Origin: Planctomycetota bacterium
GTDB lineage: Bacteria; Planctomycetota; Planctomycetia; Pirellulales; Pirellulaceae
DNA length: 64,000 nt
Direction of reading: 5' to 3'
Assembly: GCA_016872775.1 (NCBI GenBank)
Contig: VGZA01000004.1
Span: 100,689 to 164,688, forward strand
This document shows, piece by piece, positions 1-11,755 of the stretch; within the stretch, counting starts at the first letter, position 1, and each line of letters opens with the position of its first letter. Under the pieces are notes generated by a model. That model saw only the letters and a list, made by a program, of their open reading frames with translations. It did not search any database and had not been told where the DNA came from. The position numbers were made by a program, and so were the translations under genes.

Positions 1-1180
1 CAAGCGTGAAAACGGCATCGATCTGCGAAAAGATGTGACGTCGCTGCAGCGGCTGCAGGAGGCATGTGAAAAGGCGAAGAAGGAGCTCAGTTCGCTGCCG
101 CAAACCGACATTAATCTGCCGTTCATTACGGCCGACCAGACCGGCCCGAAACATCTGCAGGTTTCGATCACCCGCGCGAAGTTCGAGGAACTGGTCGACA
201 AACTGATCGAACGGTGCCGGAAGCCGGTGCTGCAGGCATTGAAGGACGCCAAGCTGAACCCGAGCGAAATCGATGAAGTGGTCCTCGTCGGCGGTTCGAC
301 GCGCGTCCCCAAAGTCCAGCGAATGGTCAAAGAGATTTTCGGCAAGGAACCGCACAGGGGAGTGAACGCGGACGAGGTCGTCGCCGTCGGCGCCGCGATC
401 CAGGGCAGCGTCCTGGCGGGCGATCGCAAGGATCTGCTGCTGCTCGACGTCACGCCGTTGACGCTCGGGATCGAAACGGAAGGCGGCGTCATGACGGCGA
501 TCGTCGAACGAAACACGACGATTCCGGTGGAGAAGAAAAAAGTCTTCAGCACCGCCGCGGACGGTCAGACGACAGTGACCGTACGCGTGTTCCAGGGCGA
601 GCGGACGATGGCCCAGGACAACCGGTTGCTGGACCATTTTAATCTCGAGGGAATTGAATCGGCTCCGCGCGGCGTCCCGCAGATCGAGGTGAAGTTCGAC
701 ATCGACCAGAACGGCATCTTGAACGTCACGGCCAAAGACCTGGGTACGCGCAAGGAGGCCAACGTCAAGATCCAGCAGTCCTCCGGCCTGTCCGACACGG
801 AAATCGACAAGATGCGCAAAGACGCCGAGTCACATGCCGACGAGGACCGCCAGAAGCGGGAATTGGCGGAGGCGCGGAACCAGGCGGAGCATATGTGCTA
901 CGAACTGGAAAAGCAGATGAAAGAGCATGCCGACAAACTGCGGGATGCCGACAAGGAACCGTTGACCAAAGCGATCGAAAAAGTCCGGCTGGCCGCGAAA
1001 GAAACCGACGCCGCCGCGATCAAGTCCGCCGTCGACGAACTGCAACAGGTTTCAAGCGCCCTGACCAAACTCCTCTACCAGAAGGCCGATAGTCCCGAAC
1101 CGGCGAAATCGGCCGCTGCAGGGACGGCCAAACCGGCGGGCGACGATGCGATTGACGCCGAGTTTGAAGTGAAAGACTGA
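1..1180 (+). CDS. dnaK: Chaperone DnaK (Hsp70), C-terminal part, 5' end outside window
   Basis: ATP-dependent Hsp70 chaperone that binds exposed hydrophobic segments of client proteins in the cytoplasm with DnaJ and GrpE. The frame is open to base 2, so the gene starts upstream of the window; what remains corresponds to about residue 240 of a usual 640 onward. It holds the second half of the nucleotide-binding domain ([34 protein letters not shown]), the [11 protein letters not shown] linker into the substrate-binding beta domain, the helical lid, and the characteristic acidic end DAEFEVKD. The GTG at 35 is an internal valine, not the start. clpB follows on the same strand after a hairpin terminator; DnaK and ClpB cooperate in disaggregation. 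The identification is secure. Confidence 0.97.
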   Translation, partial: KRENGIDLRKDVTSLQRLQEACEKAKKELSSLPQTDINLPFITADQTGPKHLQVSITRAKFEELVDKLIERCRKPVLQALKDAKLNPSEIDEVVLVGGSTRVPKVQRMVKEIFGKEPHRGVNADEVVAVGAAIQGSVLAGDRKDLLLLDVTPLTLGIETEGGVMTAIVERNTTIPVEKKKVFSTAADGQTTVTVRVFQGERTMAQDNRLLDHFNLEGIESAPRGVPQIEVKFDIDQNGILNVTAKDLGTRKEANVKIQQSSGLSDTEIDKMRKDAESHADEDRQKRELAEARNQAEHMCYELEKQMKEHADKLRDADKEPLTKAIEKVRLAAKETDAAAIKSAVDELQQVSSALTKLLYQKADSPEPAKSAAAGTAKPAGDDAIDAEFEVKD

Positions 1181-1225
1181 GTCGCGCGTTCCACTCCGGG
1201 AAACGGGCGATCAAACGGAAATTAC

Positions 1226-1273
1226 CAGGGTGAGCTTTCCGACCTCCGCGGCCGGAACCTCACCCTTGTTTTT
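1226..1273 (+). terminator. Intrinsic terminator between dnaK and clpB
   Basis: Inverted repeat agggtgag (1227-1234) / ctcaccct (1259-1266) followed by tgttttt. The gap has a GC-rich loop. It would end dnaK transcription and suggests that clpB has its own promoter or depends on read-through. Confidence 0.7.
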
Positions 1274-1289
1274 ACACGGGAGGTGACCC

Positions 1290-3941
<2,652 letters not shown>

Positions 3942-4110
3942 CGATCGTGCTGCGATAGCCAAAGCGCGCCCTGCCCGACCGATGAACTTCGCGAACCGGC
4001 GCCACCAGATTTTCGATCTTGTGCGCGATGGTCGATCGACCCGATTGAGACACTTCCCTTACCCGGGAACCGTCGCGCCACGATCGTGCGCTCCTCTGAA
4101 CGCGCCGAGA

Positions 4111-6057
4111 TCATGGGCTCTCCTTGGCGGGTCGATTAGGGGCCTGTGGTTGCCCATTCGTCGAAATCGGAGGCGGCAGAATGCGATAGCGGATCACGCT
4201 GGCATGGTCCGGGGAACGCAGGACTCTCTGCGTCGCAACCTGGAAATCCTCAGAGCGGGCGAAGTAGATATTGGGCACAAACTTCTGCGGATTCCGGTCG
4301 ACGAGCGGAAACCAGGAGCTTTGCACCTGGATCATGATTCGGTGCCCTTTGCGGAAGCGATGCAGCACATCGAGCAGTTCCAGTCGGATGCGGGTTGGCT
4401 GTCCTGGGACGAGTGGCTGGGGGTGTTCAAAACTGTCGCGGAATCGGGCCCGCATGACCTCACTGCGAACCATCATCTGCATGCCGCCCTGCGCCGCCGC
4501 GTCGGGCGAGTCGGGAAAAACGTCGATCAGTTTGACCACGAAATCGGCATCGGTTCCGGTGGTGGTAATCCATAACTCCGTATCCAATGGACCGGCGATC
4601 ACGATCTCCTGTTCGAGTGGGCTCGACTGGTACGACAGGACATCCGGCCTGCGCGAGGCGAATCGCTGGTCGTCGACCATGTATTCGATCGCCATGTTAG
4701 CGACAATTCGATCGGTGAACGGAACCGGCCGGGCGGGATCGCTCACGTATTCGTCATAGCCCGCGGCTGCCGGCGGCGACTCGTCCAGCGTTCCCGCTTC
4801 GCGCAGATAGAGCTGTCGCGATTGCGCCTCGCGAGGCGGCCAGGAGCCGAACGTTCGCCACACATTGCCCCCCGTTTCGAAGACCGTTGCTTCCGAGAGC
4901 GCGGGATGCGGCTGGTCCTTCAGATACTTCTCAAAGAAAGGGAACTCGATTTCCGCCCGATAGAAAGCCGCTGTCTTGGATCCGAACGAGATCGGTCCCA
5001 GTCGATCACCATCTTGGGATGCCCATCCTCCGTGGTGCCATGGTCCGACGACCAGCACGTTGTTGGCCTGCGGATTCATCGCCTCGACCGACTGATAGGT
5101 CTTGAACGACCCATAGAGATCCTCGGCGTCAAACCAGCCGGTGACGACCATCACGGCGGGCGCAACGCGTTTCAGGTGCGGCAGGATCGCGCGGCGCTGC
5201 CAGAACGCATCGCGATTGGGATGCGCCATCATCTCATTCCAGAATGTGAGCTGATCCTTGAAATACCGTTTGCTGATGTTCTCCATCGAACCGGCTTCGA
5301 GGAACATCTTGTATCCGTCGACGGTGGAATAGGTAACGGGGGGCGGCTTCTCGGTGGTGGGCGGGGGCTGCTTGCTGGCGTTGTTGCCGAGCCAGCGGTA
5401 GGCGTGCGCCAGAAAGAAGGCGCCGTTATGCAGAAAATCGTCGAAGTACCAATCCCCCACCGGCGCCTGGGGCGAAACGGCGAGCAGCGCCGGATGCGCG
5501 TCGATCATCCCGGCCGATGCATAGAAGCCGGGATACGAGATGCCGTACATGCCGGCGCGGCCATTGTGTCCCGCGACGTTCTTCAACAGCCATTCGATGG
5601 TGTCGAAAGCGTCCGTGCTTTCGTCGACGTCCGTGGCCAGACGCTTCTCCGGCTGGTGCGGCGTCACCTGCTGAAATTCTCCCTCCGACATGAATCGGCC
5701 ACGGACATCTTGATTCACAAAGATGTAACCGGCTTTGGCAAAATGGTCGCTTGGCCCCAAGGAGCCCGGGTATTTTTCGACGCCATAGGGCGCTACAGAG
5801 TAGGGGGTACGTTTGATCAGCAAAGGGTATTTCCGCGTTGTGTCGCGCGGCAAATAGACGGCGGTGAAGAGTTGGACGCCGTCGCGCATCGGAACCAAGT
5901 GTTCCTGCTTCTGGTAGTGCAGCCGCAGGTAGCTCTCGCTGACGCCGCTTTCCTGCGCCACAAGCGCCGACCGTCCGCCATGGGCAAGCAGTCCCAGTGT
6001 GAGCACCAGTTGCAACAGGACCGAATATCGGATGCACAGGTTCGAAGTGCGGTTCAC
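4111..6057 (-). CDS. Exported CocE/NonD-family alpha/beta hydrolase (S15-like)
   Basis: Predicted acyl- or peptidase-type serine hydrolase of the X-Pro dipeptidyl-peptidase (S15)/CocE superfamily. It is 648 residues long with an N-terminal signal peptide (hydrophobic LLQLVLTLGLLAHGG, then ALVAQ). The catalytic domain shows the opening motif RDGVQLFTAVYLPR, the nucleophile elbow GISYPG (serine near residue 174) and later VVGPWHHGGW, which probably supplies the histidine. The C-terminal third is the jelly-roll non-catalytic domain (ITGPLDTELWITTTGTDADFVVKL-like region). The start is GTG, since no ATG lies in frame before the catalytic domain; GGAG sits 8 bases upstream. It diverges from the lactonase-like gene at 6347. 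The substrate cannot be told from sequence. Confidence 0.88.
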   Translation of the reverse strand: MNRTSNLCIRYSVLLQLVLTLGLLAHGGRSALVAQESGVSESYLRLHYQKQEHLVPMRDGVQLFTAVYLPRDTTRKYPLLIKRTPYSVAPYGVEKYPGSLGPSDHFAKAGYIFVNQDVRGRFMSEGEFQQVTPHQPEKRLATDVDESTDAFDTIEWLLKNVAGHNGRAGMYGISYPGFYASAGMIDAHPALLAVSPQAPVGDWYFDDFLHNGAFFLAHAYRWLGNNASKQPPPTTEKPPPVTYSTVDGYKMFLEAGSMENISKRYFKDQLTFWNEMMAHPNRDAFWQRRAILPHLKRVAPAVMVVTGWFDAEDLYGSFKTYQSVEAMNPQANNVLVVGPWHHGGWASQDGDRLGPISFGSKTAAFYRAEIEFPFFEKYLKDQPHPALSEATVFETGGNVWRTFGSWPPREAQSRQLYLREAGTLDESPPAAAGYDEYVSDPARPVPFTDRIVANMAIEYMVDDQRFASRRPDVLSYQSSPLEQEIVIAGPLDTELWITTTGTDADFVVKLIDVFPDSPDAAAQGGMQMMVRSEVMRARFRDSFEHPQPLVPGQPTRIRLELLDVLHRFRKGHRIMIQVQSSWFPLVDRNPQKFVPNIYFARSEDFQVATQRVLRSPDHASVIRYRILPPPISTNGQPQAPNRPAKESP

Positions 6058-6346
6058 GGGAGCGGCTCCAGACGAGACCGGGGTATTTCGACAGCGAATC
6101 GCGGACCGAAATCATCGAGTCGACCGCGCCGATCCCCTAATTGTAGAAGCCCGGCTATTCGGCTGACAGACGGCTCCGACAAGCGCCACGATGGCCGCGC
6201 GAGGGTCGACCGATGGCATCGGAGCGGTTCCAGCAACAAATCCGCGGCAACACTGGTTGGCGCAGCGTGGAGGAACCGCACAATACAGCTCGATCGCTTC
6301 GCGACCTTGAACGTATCATGATCGTATCCTGCAGGAACCGCTACCG

Positions 6347-7489
6347 ATGAAACAGACGCACTTCCCCACGCTCCTCGGCCTCTTGATTCTGGTTGCTTTG
6401 TCCCTGACCGTTCGCTCAACGGATGCCGACGACCCGATCGTATTCGTGTCGGCATTCGAGCCCGGCGAGCGGGGGGGGATTCAGGCCTACCGTTTCGACT
6501 TGAAAACTGGCAACCTTGCGGCGCTGCATCGAACGGGGGAGATCGAGCATCCTTTTTTCCTCGCACTGGCGCCGGACGGCAAGCATCTCTACTCGATACA
6601 TGCTCGAAATTTCGGCGGTAAGGAGCCGGAGGAAATCGCGGCGTTGGAACTGGAGGGCCGTACGGGCAAACTGCGTTTACTCAACCGCCAATCCGCGCGC
6701 GGCACCGCCGCCTGCTACTTGCAGGTCGACGCGTCCGGAAAAACGCTGGTGGTCGCCAATTATTCGTCGGACAGTGTCGCGTCGCTGCCGATCCAGCCGG
6801 ACGGTTCCCTGGCGCCGGCGGCAAGCTTCTTTCAACACAGGGGCTCAAGCATCGACAGGTCGCGGCAGAGCGAAGCCCATGCGCATTGTTTTGTGATTGG
6901 CCCGCATAATCATCTCGCGTTCGCCGCCGACCTCGGCCTTGATCAGGTGCTGATCTATCAACTGTTGCCGGACGCCAAACTGGGGCCGCATACACAGCCG
7001 TTTGTTCGCACACTGCCGGGTGCGGGGCCGAGGCACTTGACCTTCCACCCGAACGGCAAGTCGATGTATGTGATCAACGAACTGGCGAATTCCGTTACCC
7101 ACTTTCACTACGATCCGGTTGTCGGCTTCCTGAGCGAACGGCAGACCGTATCGACTTTGCCGCCGGACTTCGACGGCACGAGCTATTGCGCCGACCTGAA
7201 AATTACTCCGGACGGTCGTTTTCTCTATGGAACCAACCGGGGTCACGACAGCATCGCCGCGTACCGGATCGACGCCGAGGGACAGCTGGAATTGATTGCG
7301 ATCGAACCGAGCCGGGGAAAAGGGCCGCAGAATCTCGCGATCACACCGGGAGGCAAGTGGCTGATCTGCGCCAACATGCCGGGCAATAATCTGTCGGTAT
7401 TCGGCATCGATCCGGCCAGCGGTACGCTGAAAATTGCGGGGGATACGACCGCCTTGCCATCCCCTTCTTGTATCCAGATCCTGCCCTGA
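6347..7489 (+). CDS. Exported lactonase-fold (YbhE/Pgl) seven-bladed propeller protein
   Basis: Belongs to the lactonase family of seven-bladed beta-propellers (6-phosphogluconolactonase PgL type). It has 380 residues with a clear signal peptide at 1-27 (LLGLLILVALSLTV). Repeated blade motifs are visible: LALAPDGKHLYSIH, VDASGKTLVVANYSSDSV, HLTFHPNGKSMYVINELANSV, KITPDGRFLYGTNRGHDSI and LAITPGGKWLICANMPGNNL. The family includes cytosolic 6-phosphogluconolactonases, but export suggests hydrolysis of a sugar lactone in the periplasm. Planctomycetes carry many exported paralogues of unknown substrate, so a pentose-phosphate role is not assumed. The ATG is preceded by aggaa at moderate spacing. 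Confidence 0.88.
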   Translation: MKQTHFPTLLGLLILVALSLTVRSTDADDPIVFVSAFEPGERGGIQAYRFDLKTGNLAALHRTGEIEHPFFLALAPDGKHLYSIHARNFGGKEPEEIAALELEGRTGKLRLLNRQSARGTAACYLQVDASGKTLVVANYSSDSVASLPIQPDGSLAPAASFFQHRGSSIDRSRQSEAHAHCFVIGPHNHLAFAADLGLDQVLIYQLLPDAKLGPHTQPFVRTLPGAGPRHLTFHPNGKSMYVINELANSVTHFHYDPVVGFLSERQTVSTLPPDFDGTSYCADLKITPDGRFLYGTNRGHDSIAAYRIDAEGQLELIAIEPSRGKGPQNLAITPGGKWLICANMPGNNLSVFGIDPASGTLKIAGDTTALPSPSCIQILP

Positions 7490-8058
7490 GCACCGGCGCA
7501 ACACAAATTGCTGTTACGACTGTTCAAAGATTCTAAAGTCAACCCCTCGTACGAATCGACATTAACATTCGGATGACTTGCGCTTTGATCGTATGAATTG
7601 TGGGGAACGCCGGCAAACGCCGGCAAACCCGCGAAAACAACGGCAAAGTGCAGGTTACTCCCGGGGGGAATTCATGCCGGGGTGCTTTGCGCCCCAGGGA
7701 AGGTCGGTGGCTTTCCAGCCGCCAGGACCGTCCGCACGTATTACCCCTTCCCGCAGGATCGTACCTCGCCGGGTATACCTGTTCCGATTTTGGGAGAGCG
7801 TTGCGGAGGGAAAACATGAAGTTTCCCATTCTGCGGATTTTCTCCGACTTTCGGGACTTGCCCTGCCGATGTAGAGCGTATGGCGCGGATCAGAGGGAAC
7901 TGAGCCTAAGCCGAAGAAGAAGCAATTTACCGTCCCCGACCCAGATGTTTGTGTCCGACCGAAGTTGACCCACAGTCGTTACATCAGACGATGTTCGGTC
8001 ACGCAGACAAGGGGCTGTCAGCTTGCCGCTCCGGCGGCAGGCCTTGAAATCTCAATGA
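7490..8058. other. Long gap with direct repeats and one possible short gene
   Basis: About 570 bases without a recognisable gene. It contains a short tandem repeat (cgccggcaaa twice, near 7608-7628) and a GC-rich block around 7680-7740 that can fold locally. The only reading frame with a strong ribosome site is the 50-codon frame at 7816. No known riboswitch or structural RNA consensus could be matched by eye. The segment probably includes the promoter of the regulator at 8080. Confidence 0.4.
7816..7968 (+). CDS. Possible 50-residue small protein
   Basis: ATG at 7816 is preceded by a very good Shine-Dalgarno (ggaggg, 5 bases away) in an otherwise empty 570-base gap. The product starts MKFPILRIFSDFRD, is rich in arginine and serine, has two cysteines (CRC) and matches no family I know. 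It lies upstream of the HTH/receiver regulator on the same strand. The ribosome site is the only positive evidence. It could be a real small gene, a leader peptide, or chance; codon-usage comparison would be needed. Confidence 0.3.
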   Translation: MKFPILRIFSDFRDLPCRCRAYGADQRELSLSRRRSNLPSPTQMFVSDRS

Positions 8059-8079
8059 ATGAGTAATGGAGAGCCTGCG

Positions 8080-8652
<573 letters not shown>

Positions 8653-8678
8653 ACTGAGAACGCTGCTTCAAGCATAAC

Positions 8679-8710
8679 CCGTCCTGACGGACCCTCAGGA
8701 CGGCTTTCAT
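8679..8710 (+). terminator. Hairpin after the HTH/receiver gene
   Basis: Perfect 9-base inverted repeat ccgtcctga (8679-8687) / tcaggacgg (8695-8703), followed by ctttcat. Placed 27 bases after the stop codon; likely transcription terminator with a poor U-tract. Confidence 0.6.
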
Positions 8711-8745
8711 ATATCGATGGGCAGTCGAACGAATCGACGATACAA

Positions 8746-8785
8746 GGGCACCGAAGTTCCCGGCTTCGGTGCCCTTCCCATTTTC
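8746..8785. terminator. Second strong hairpin upstream of moaC
   Basis: Perfect 11-base stem gggcaccgaag (8746-8756) / cttcggtgccc (8764-8774) with a 7-base loop, then ttcccattttc. Together with the hairpin at 8679 it separates the regulator gene from moaC. Could be a terminator or a processed 3' end. Confidence 0.55.
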
Positions 8786-8945
8786 TGACCTTCCCATTTC
8801 TCAACGCTGTTAAGCCCGCCCCGTTCCTGCGGTTAACTCTGGGGTTTGAGAATCGACTCGCCGCCGCCACCGTCTCGACCTACAATCGAATCCGTGGTCG
8901 GGTCGAAACCGTGGCGGATTGCCGTGGAGTCTCAAGGAGTGTGGT

Positions 8946-9434
8946 ATGGGCGAGGGCACAGGGGAAATGAGTCATTTCGACGAGCAGGGCGCCAGTCGCA
9001 TGGTCGATGTGGGCGGAAAACCGATCACACGCCGGGTGGCCCGTGCCTCCGCCGTTGTCGGGATGGCCGAAACGACACTGCTGCGTATTCGCGAACGGTC
9101 GCTGCAAAAAGGCGATGTTGTCGAGGTCGCTCGACTGGCCGGCATCATGGCCACGAAACGAACCAGTGAGCTCATTCCACTTTGTCACCCGTTACCGCTG
9201 GAGACTGTGACCGTCGACATCAGCTTTCCCGACTCCACATCGGTACGCATCGTCGCTACGGTCGCAGTCACCGGCCGCACGGGGGTCGAAATGGAGGCAC
9301 TGACGGCCGCCTCGGTTGCAGCGCTGACGATTTACGACATGTGCAAGTCGATTGACCGCGGCATGGTGATCCAACGAATACAACTCGAAGAAAAGGAAGG
9401 CGGACGCAGCGGTCACTACCGCCGCTCCGTTTGA
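8946..9434 (+). CDS. moaC: Cyclic pyranopterin monophosphate synthase MoaC
   Basis: Second step of molybdenum cofactor synthesis: converts the MoaA product 3',8-cyclo-GTP into cyclic pyranopterin monophosphate. It has 162 residues, the usual length. Diagnostic motifs are [14 protein letters not shown] near residue 19, [13 protein letters not shown] (Lys71, His81 of the active site) and [22 protein letters not shown]. The ATG at 8946 is chosen because aaggag lies 6 bases before it; a TTG at 8919 in frame is less likely. The other Moco genes of the window (moaD, moaE, moaA) lie about 36 kb away on the other strand. The next gene is a damaged prenyl synthase starting 9 bases after this stop. Confidence 0.95.
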   Translation: MGEGTGEMSHFDEQGASRMVDVGGKPITRRVARASAVVGMAETTLLRIRERSLQKGDVVEVARLAGIMATKRTSELIPLCHPLPLETVTVDISFPDSTSVRIVATVAVTGRTGVEMEALTAASVAALTIYDMCKSIDRGMVIQRIQLEEKEGGRSGHYRRSV

Positions 9435-9442
9435 TTTTGCCG

Positions 9443-10172
9443 ATGCACGCCGCCGATCCACTTCCCCCACCGCTCCAATGGCCCGCGCGTGGGACGCTGA
9501 CCGACCTTCGCACGTTATTCCAGCCGATCGCCGAGCCGTTGATGCGAACGGATTCAACTCTGCGTGCCGCGTTGAAATCTTGCGATCCGGTCGTAAACGA
9601 ATTGGCGAATTATGGCTGCCTGCCGGGCGGCAAGCGTTTGTGCCCGGCACTGTTGCTGCTCGCAGCTGAGCGAAACGGACTATTTTGCGATTGTCGACGC
9701 CAAAACCGCCGAACTCTGCGCCGTGAGTTGCCGGCTGGGAGCCTATTTCGCTGGGGCCACACCCGATCAGGTGGAAAGGCTCTCCGAGTTCGGTCGAATG
9801 CTGGGCGTTGCTTACCAGGTCGTGGACGACCTGATCGATCTTGCCGGTGATCAGGATGCCACCGGTAAGTCGCTGGGGACGGATTTGACGCAGCAGCGCC
9901 CCACATTGCCGCTCATTCGAGCCCTGGTGGAACTGCGCCGATCCCAGCGGGCGACTTTATTACAACTACTGCAGGCTCCGCCCGCAGAAAACGGCTCGTC
10001 TAGGCGGGCGGTCGCCGACCTGCTGCGGGCCACAAACGGATTCGATTCCACCGTCGAAACGGCACGGGAGTTGGTGCGGTGCGCCGTGGAATTGCTGGAC
10101 CTGACTTCGCATTCACCGTCGAAAACGACGCTGACGAATCTGGCTGAAACCGTGGTGGCGAGCGTCGAATAA
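9443..10172 (+). pseudogene. Polyprenyl diphosphate synthase with internal deletion and frameshift
   Basis: Trans-isoprenyl diphosphate synthase remnant. The first frame (from ATG 9443) gives the normal N-terminus ending in the substrate motif LPGGKRLCPALLLLAAE. At about 9662-9671 the reading must jump by one base into SETDYFAIVDAKTAELCA, which in intact homologues lies roughly 105 residues further on. The rest is normal, including the second aspartate-rich motif VVDDLIDLAGD and TDLTQQRPTLPLI. The missing block contains the first DDxxD motif, which binds magnesium and the allylic substrate, so no active enzyme can be made. The deletion is not a multiple of three. It follows moaC by 9 bases. 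Either a genuine recent pseudogene or an assembly collapse. Confidence 0.8.
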
Positions 10173-10244
10173 CCCCCGGTTTCGCCAGTTCCTGGACGAC
10201 GCAAATTATCCAGCGAGAGAGATTAGAGGCTGCGGAACGAATGT

Positions 10245-10326
10245 TGGCCGAAGGCCATTTTCACCGTAGCCTAGGGCATCGCCCTGGGAACGAAATTGTA
10301 GGGTGCGCCCATTGGCCGACGGCCAT
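10245..10326. repeat. Cluster of three short hairpins (interspersed repeat-like)
   Basis: Three inverted repeats in 82 bases: tggcc-gaa-ggcca (10245-10257), ctagggc-atc-gccctgg (10271-10287) and attggcc-gac-ggccat (10311-10326). The first and third are near copies of each other in their stems. This looks like an intergenic repeat element of a type common in planctomycete genomes, not a gene. No other copy was found in this window. Confidence 0.5.
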
Positions 10327-10386
10327 CGAAATTCGGTGGTGCGGCGTTGAGTACGCCGGGGTCGGGCTCACCAATTCCAGCGTCCC

Positions 10387-10419
10387 AACAAAAAACCCGA
10401 TGGTTTGGGCCATCGGGTT
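10387..10419 (-). terminator. Intrinsic terminator of the DUF1559 gene
   Basis: On the minus strand aacccgatgg / ccatcgggtt (10-base perfect stem, loop of 6) is followed by a run of T (ttttttgtt). It lies about 50 bases beyond the stop of the DUF1559 gene. Textbook rho-independent terminator. Confidence 0.88.
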
Positions 10420-10466
10420 CGGTACTTTCGCGGCTGGTTTGCGTCCTGCGACGCAATTTCAACTGT

Positions 10467-11507
10467 CTAAAAATCACTTTCCCGCAGCGGATACGCGGGA
10501 AATGGAGCCTGCGACTGCCGATGGAACGGCGTCATCAATTGCTGGTAAACGTGATAGTCAATGCGTTCGCTGAGTCCCTGATTGTGGCCATCACCAAACC
10601 CGACAACGACAACTCCCGGATGCTCCGACGATGGCCGAAGCGTGAGATGGGTTCGCGTCGTCACCGATGCCTTCATTCCGTTAATCTTGGCTTCGGACTC
10701 GACCGGCAAGCAACTCGGCGGCGCAACGTTGGGTGCCGCGATATCGTAACGATACAACCAGCAGAACACCGTCCCGCCCATCTGATAGGGCAGAGTATTG
10801 TGCGCCTGCAGTGCACGCTGCTGCGCCGAGTTCGGAATGCCATAGGGCATGTAGGTGTCCGTGTGGAAAGCGTATTTTCCGTAGGCGTTCCAGGTACCAG
10901 CCAACAGGTTCTCCGAGATCAGAATCGTGTTCGCCGAGCCGTCGCGCAAATTTGTGAGGTTGACGCGGGCTGGAATGTGCGGTGGCGCCAGAGTTGGATC
11001 CGGGATCAGGTTCACGAATACGCCATTGTTGGGGCTCTCGAACTGGGGGGCCCAAACTTCGTTCGCCGGATCGATAATGCGACCGGCATTGGCCACGTAC
11101 GAGTTTTCCGGCAGGGTTTCGTTCCGCTGCGGGTTACTGGGGCATTTCAAAATCTTGATGAATGCGTAAAGTCGCGGGTCATCCGCAGGAACGGTCGGGT
11201 CGTTCCAAAGGTCGTACATATCGAGACGTTCGACGTTCGGGAACAACATCACCAGCCAAGTGGCGGTTTTTTCCCCTGACTTACCGACTTGCAACCGTTC
11301 CATATAGCCCGGATACCGCTGTTGGCTCGTTTCGAACGCGGCCGTCGCCAGCGAAAGTTGCTTAACATTGTTCAGACACTGGGTGCGTCGAGCCGACTCG
11401 CGCGCCGCCTGGACCGCCGGGAGGAGGAGGGCCACAAGGATCCCAATGATGGTGATTACCACCAACAATTCGACCAGCGTAAATCCTCGACGTTGAAATC
11501 TTGCCAT
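10467..11507 (-). CDS. DUF1559 protein with type IV prepilin-like N-terminus
   Basis: Planctomycete-typical secreted protein (346 residues). The N-terminus is a prepilin signal: basic leader MARFQRR, cleavage at [10 protein letters not shown], then the hydrophobic helix [21 protein letters not shown] that packs into pseudopilus fibres. It would be processed by a prepilin peptidase and passed through a type II secretion or pilus-like machine. The rest is the DUF1559 domain, including the cysteine-containing segments near CLNNVKQL and LKCPSNPQ, and the C-terminal [15 protein letters not shown] segment. Planctomycetes carry dozens of such paralogues; their role is not established. ATG start with aggag 11 bases upstream. 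A strong terminator follows. Confidence 0.93.
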   Translation of the reverse strand: MARFQRRGFTLVELLVVITIIGILVALLLPAVQAARESARRTQCLNNVKQLSLATAAFETSQQRYPGYMERLQVGKSGEKTATWLVMLFPNVERLDMYDLWNDPTVPADDPRLYAFIKILKCPSNPQRNETLPENSYVANAGRIIDPANEVWAPQFESPNNGVFVNLIPDPTLAPPHIPARVNLTNLRDGSANTILISENLLAGTWNAYGKYAFHTDTYMPYGIPNSAQQRALQAHNTLPYQMGGTVFCWLYRYDIAAPNVAPPSCLPVESEAKINGMKASVTTRTHLTLRPSSEHPGVVVVGFGDGHNQGLSERIDYHVYQQLMTPFHRQSQAPFPAYPLRESDF

Positions 11508-11755
11508 AGTTGCTGCTTCTCCTGTAATGGTTTAATGCAACCATTGTGGCCAAAATGACCGCCAAAGTCCAGTCTTTAATCGCTTTCCATCCACGGCAAC
11601 TTCCAAACCATGAATCGGTCGCTTGATCAAGTCCTGCTGATGAGTAGGCACTGTTCGTCCCGCGATAAAACCGGTACGGTTAAATCACGAAAAGTACGAA
11701 ACAAGTAACCTCAATACTATTAAGCACCGGCCTGGGCCGACGACCATCAGCAAGT

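Noticed and set aside
4822..6321. 499-codon plus-strand frame antisense to the CocE-like gene
   Set aside because: Arginine/histidine-rich shadow translation without domains; the minus strand carries a complete hydrolase with signal peptide.
7680..7790. Possible cobalamin-type or c-di-GMP-type riboswitch
   Set aside because: A gggaa...ggtg string is present but the downstream conserved core (gcc actg box) and the correct order of elements are missing.
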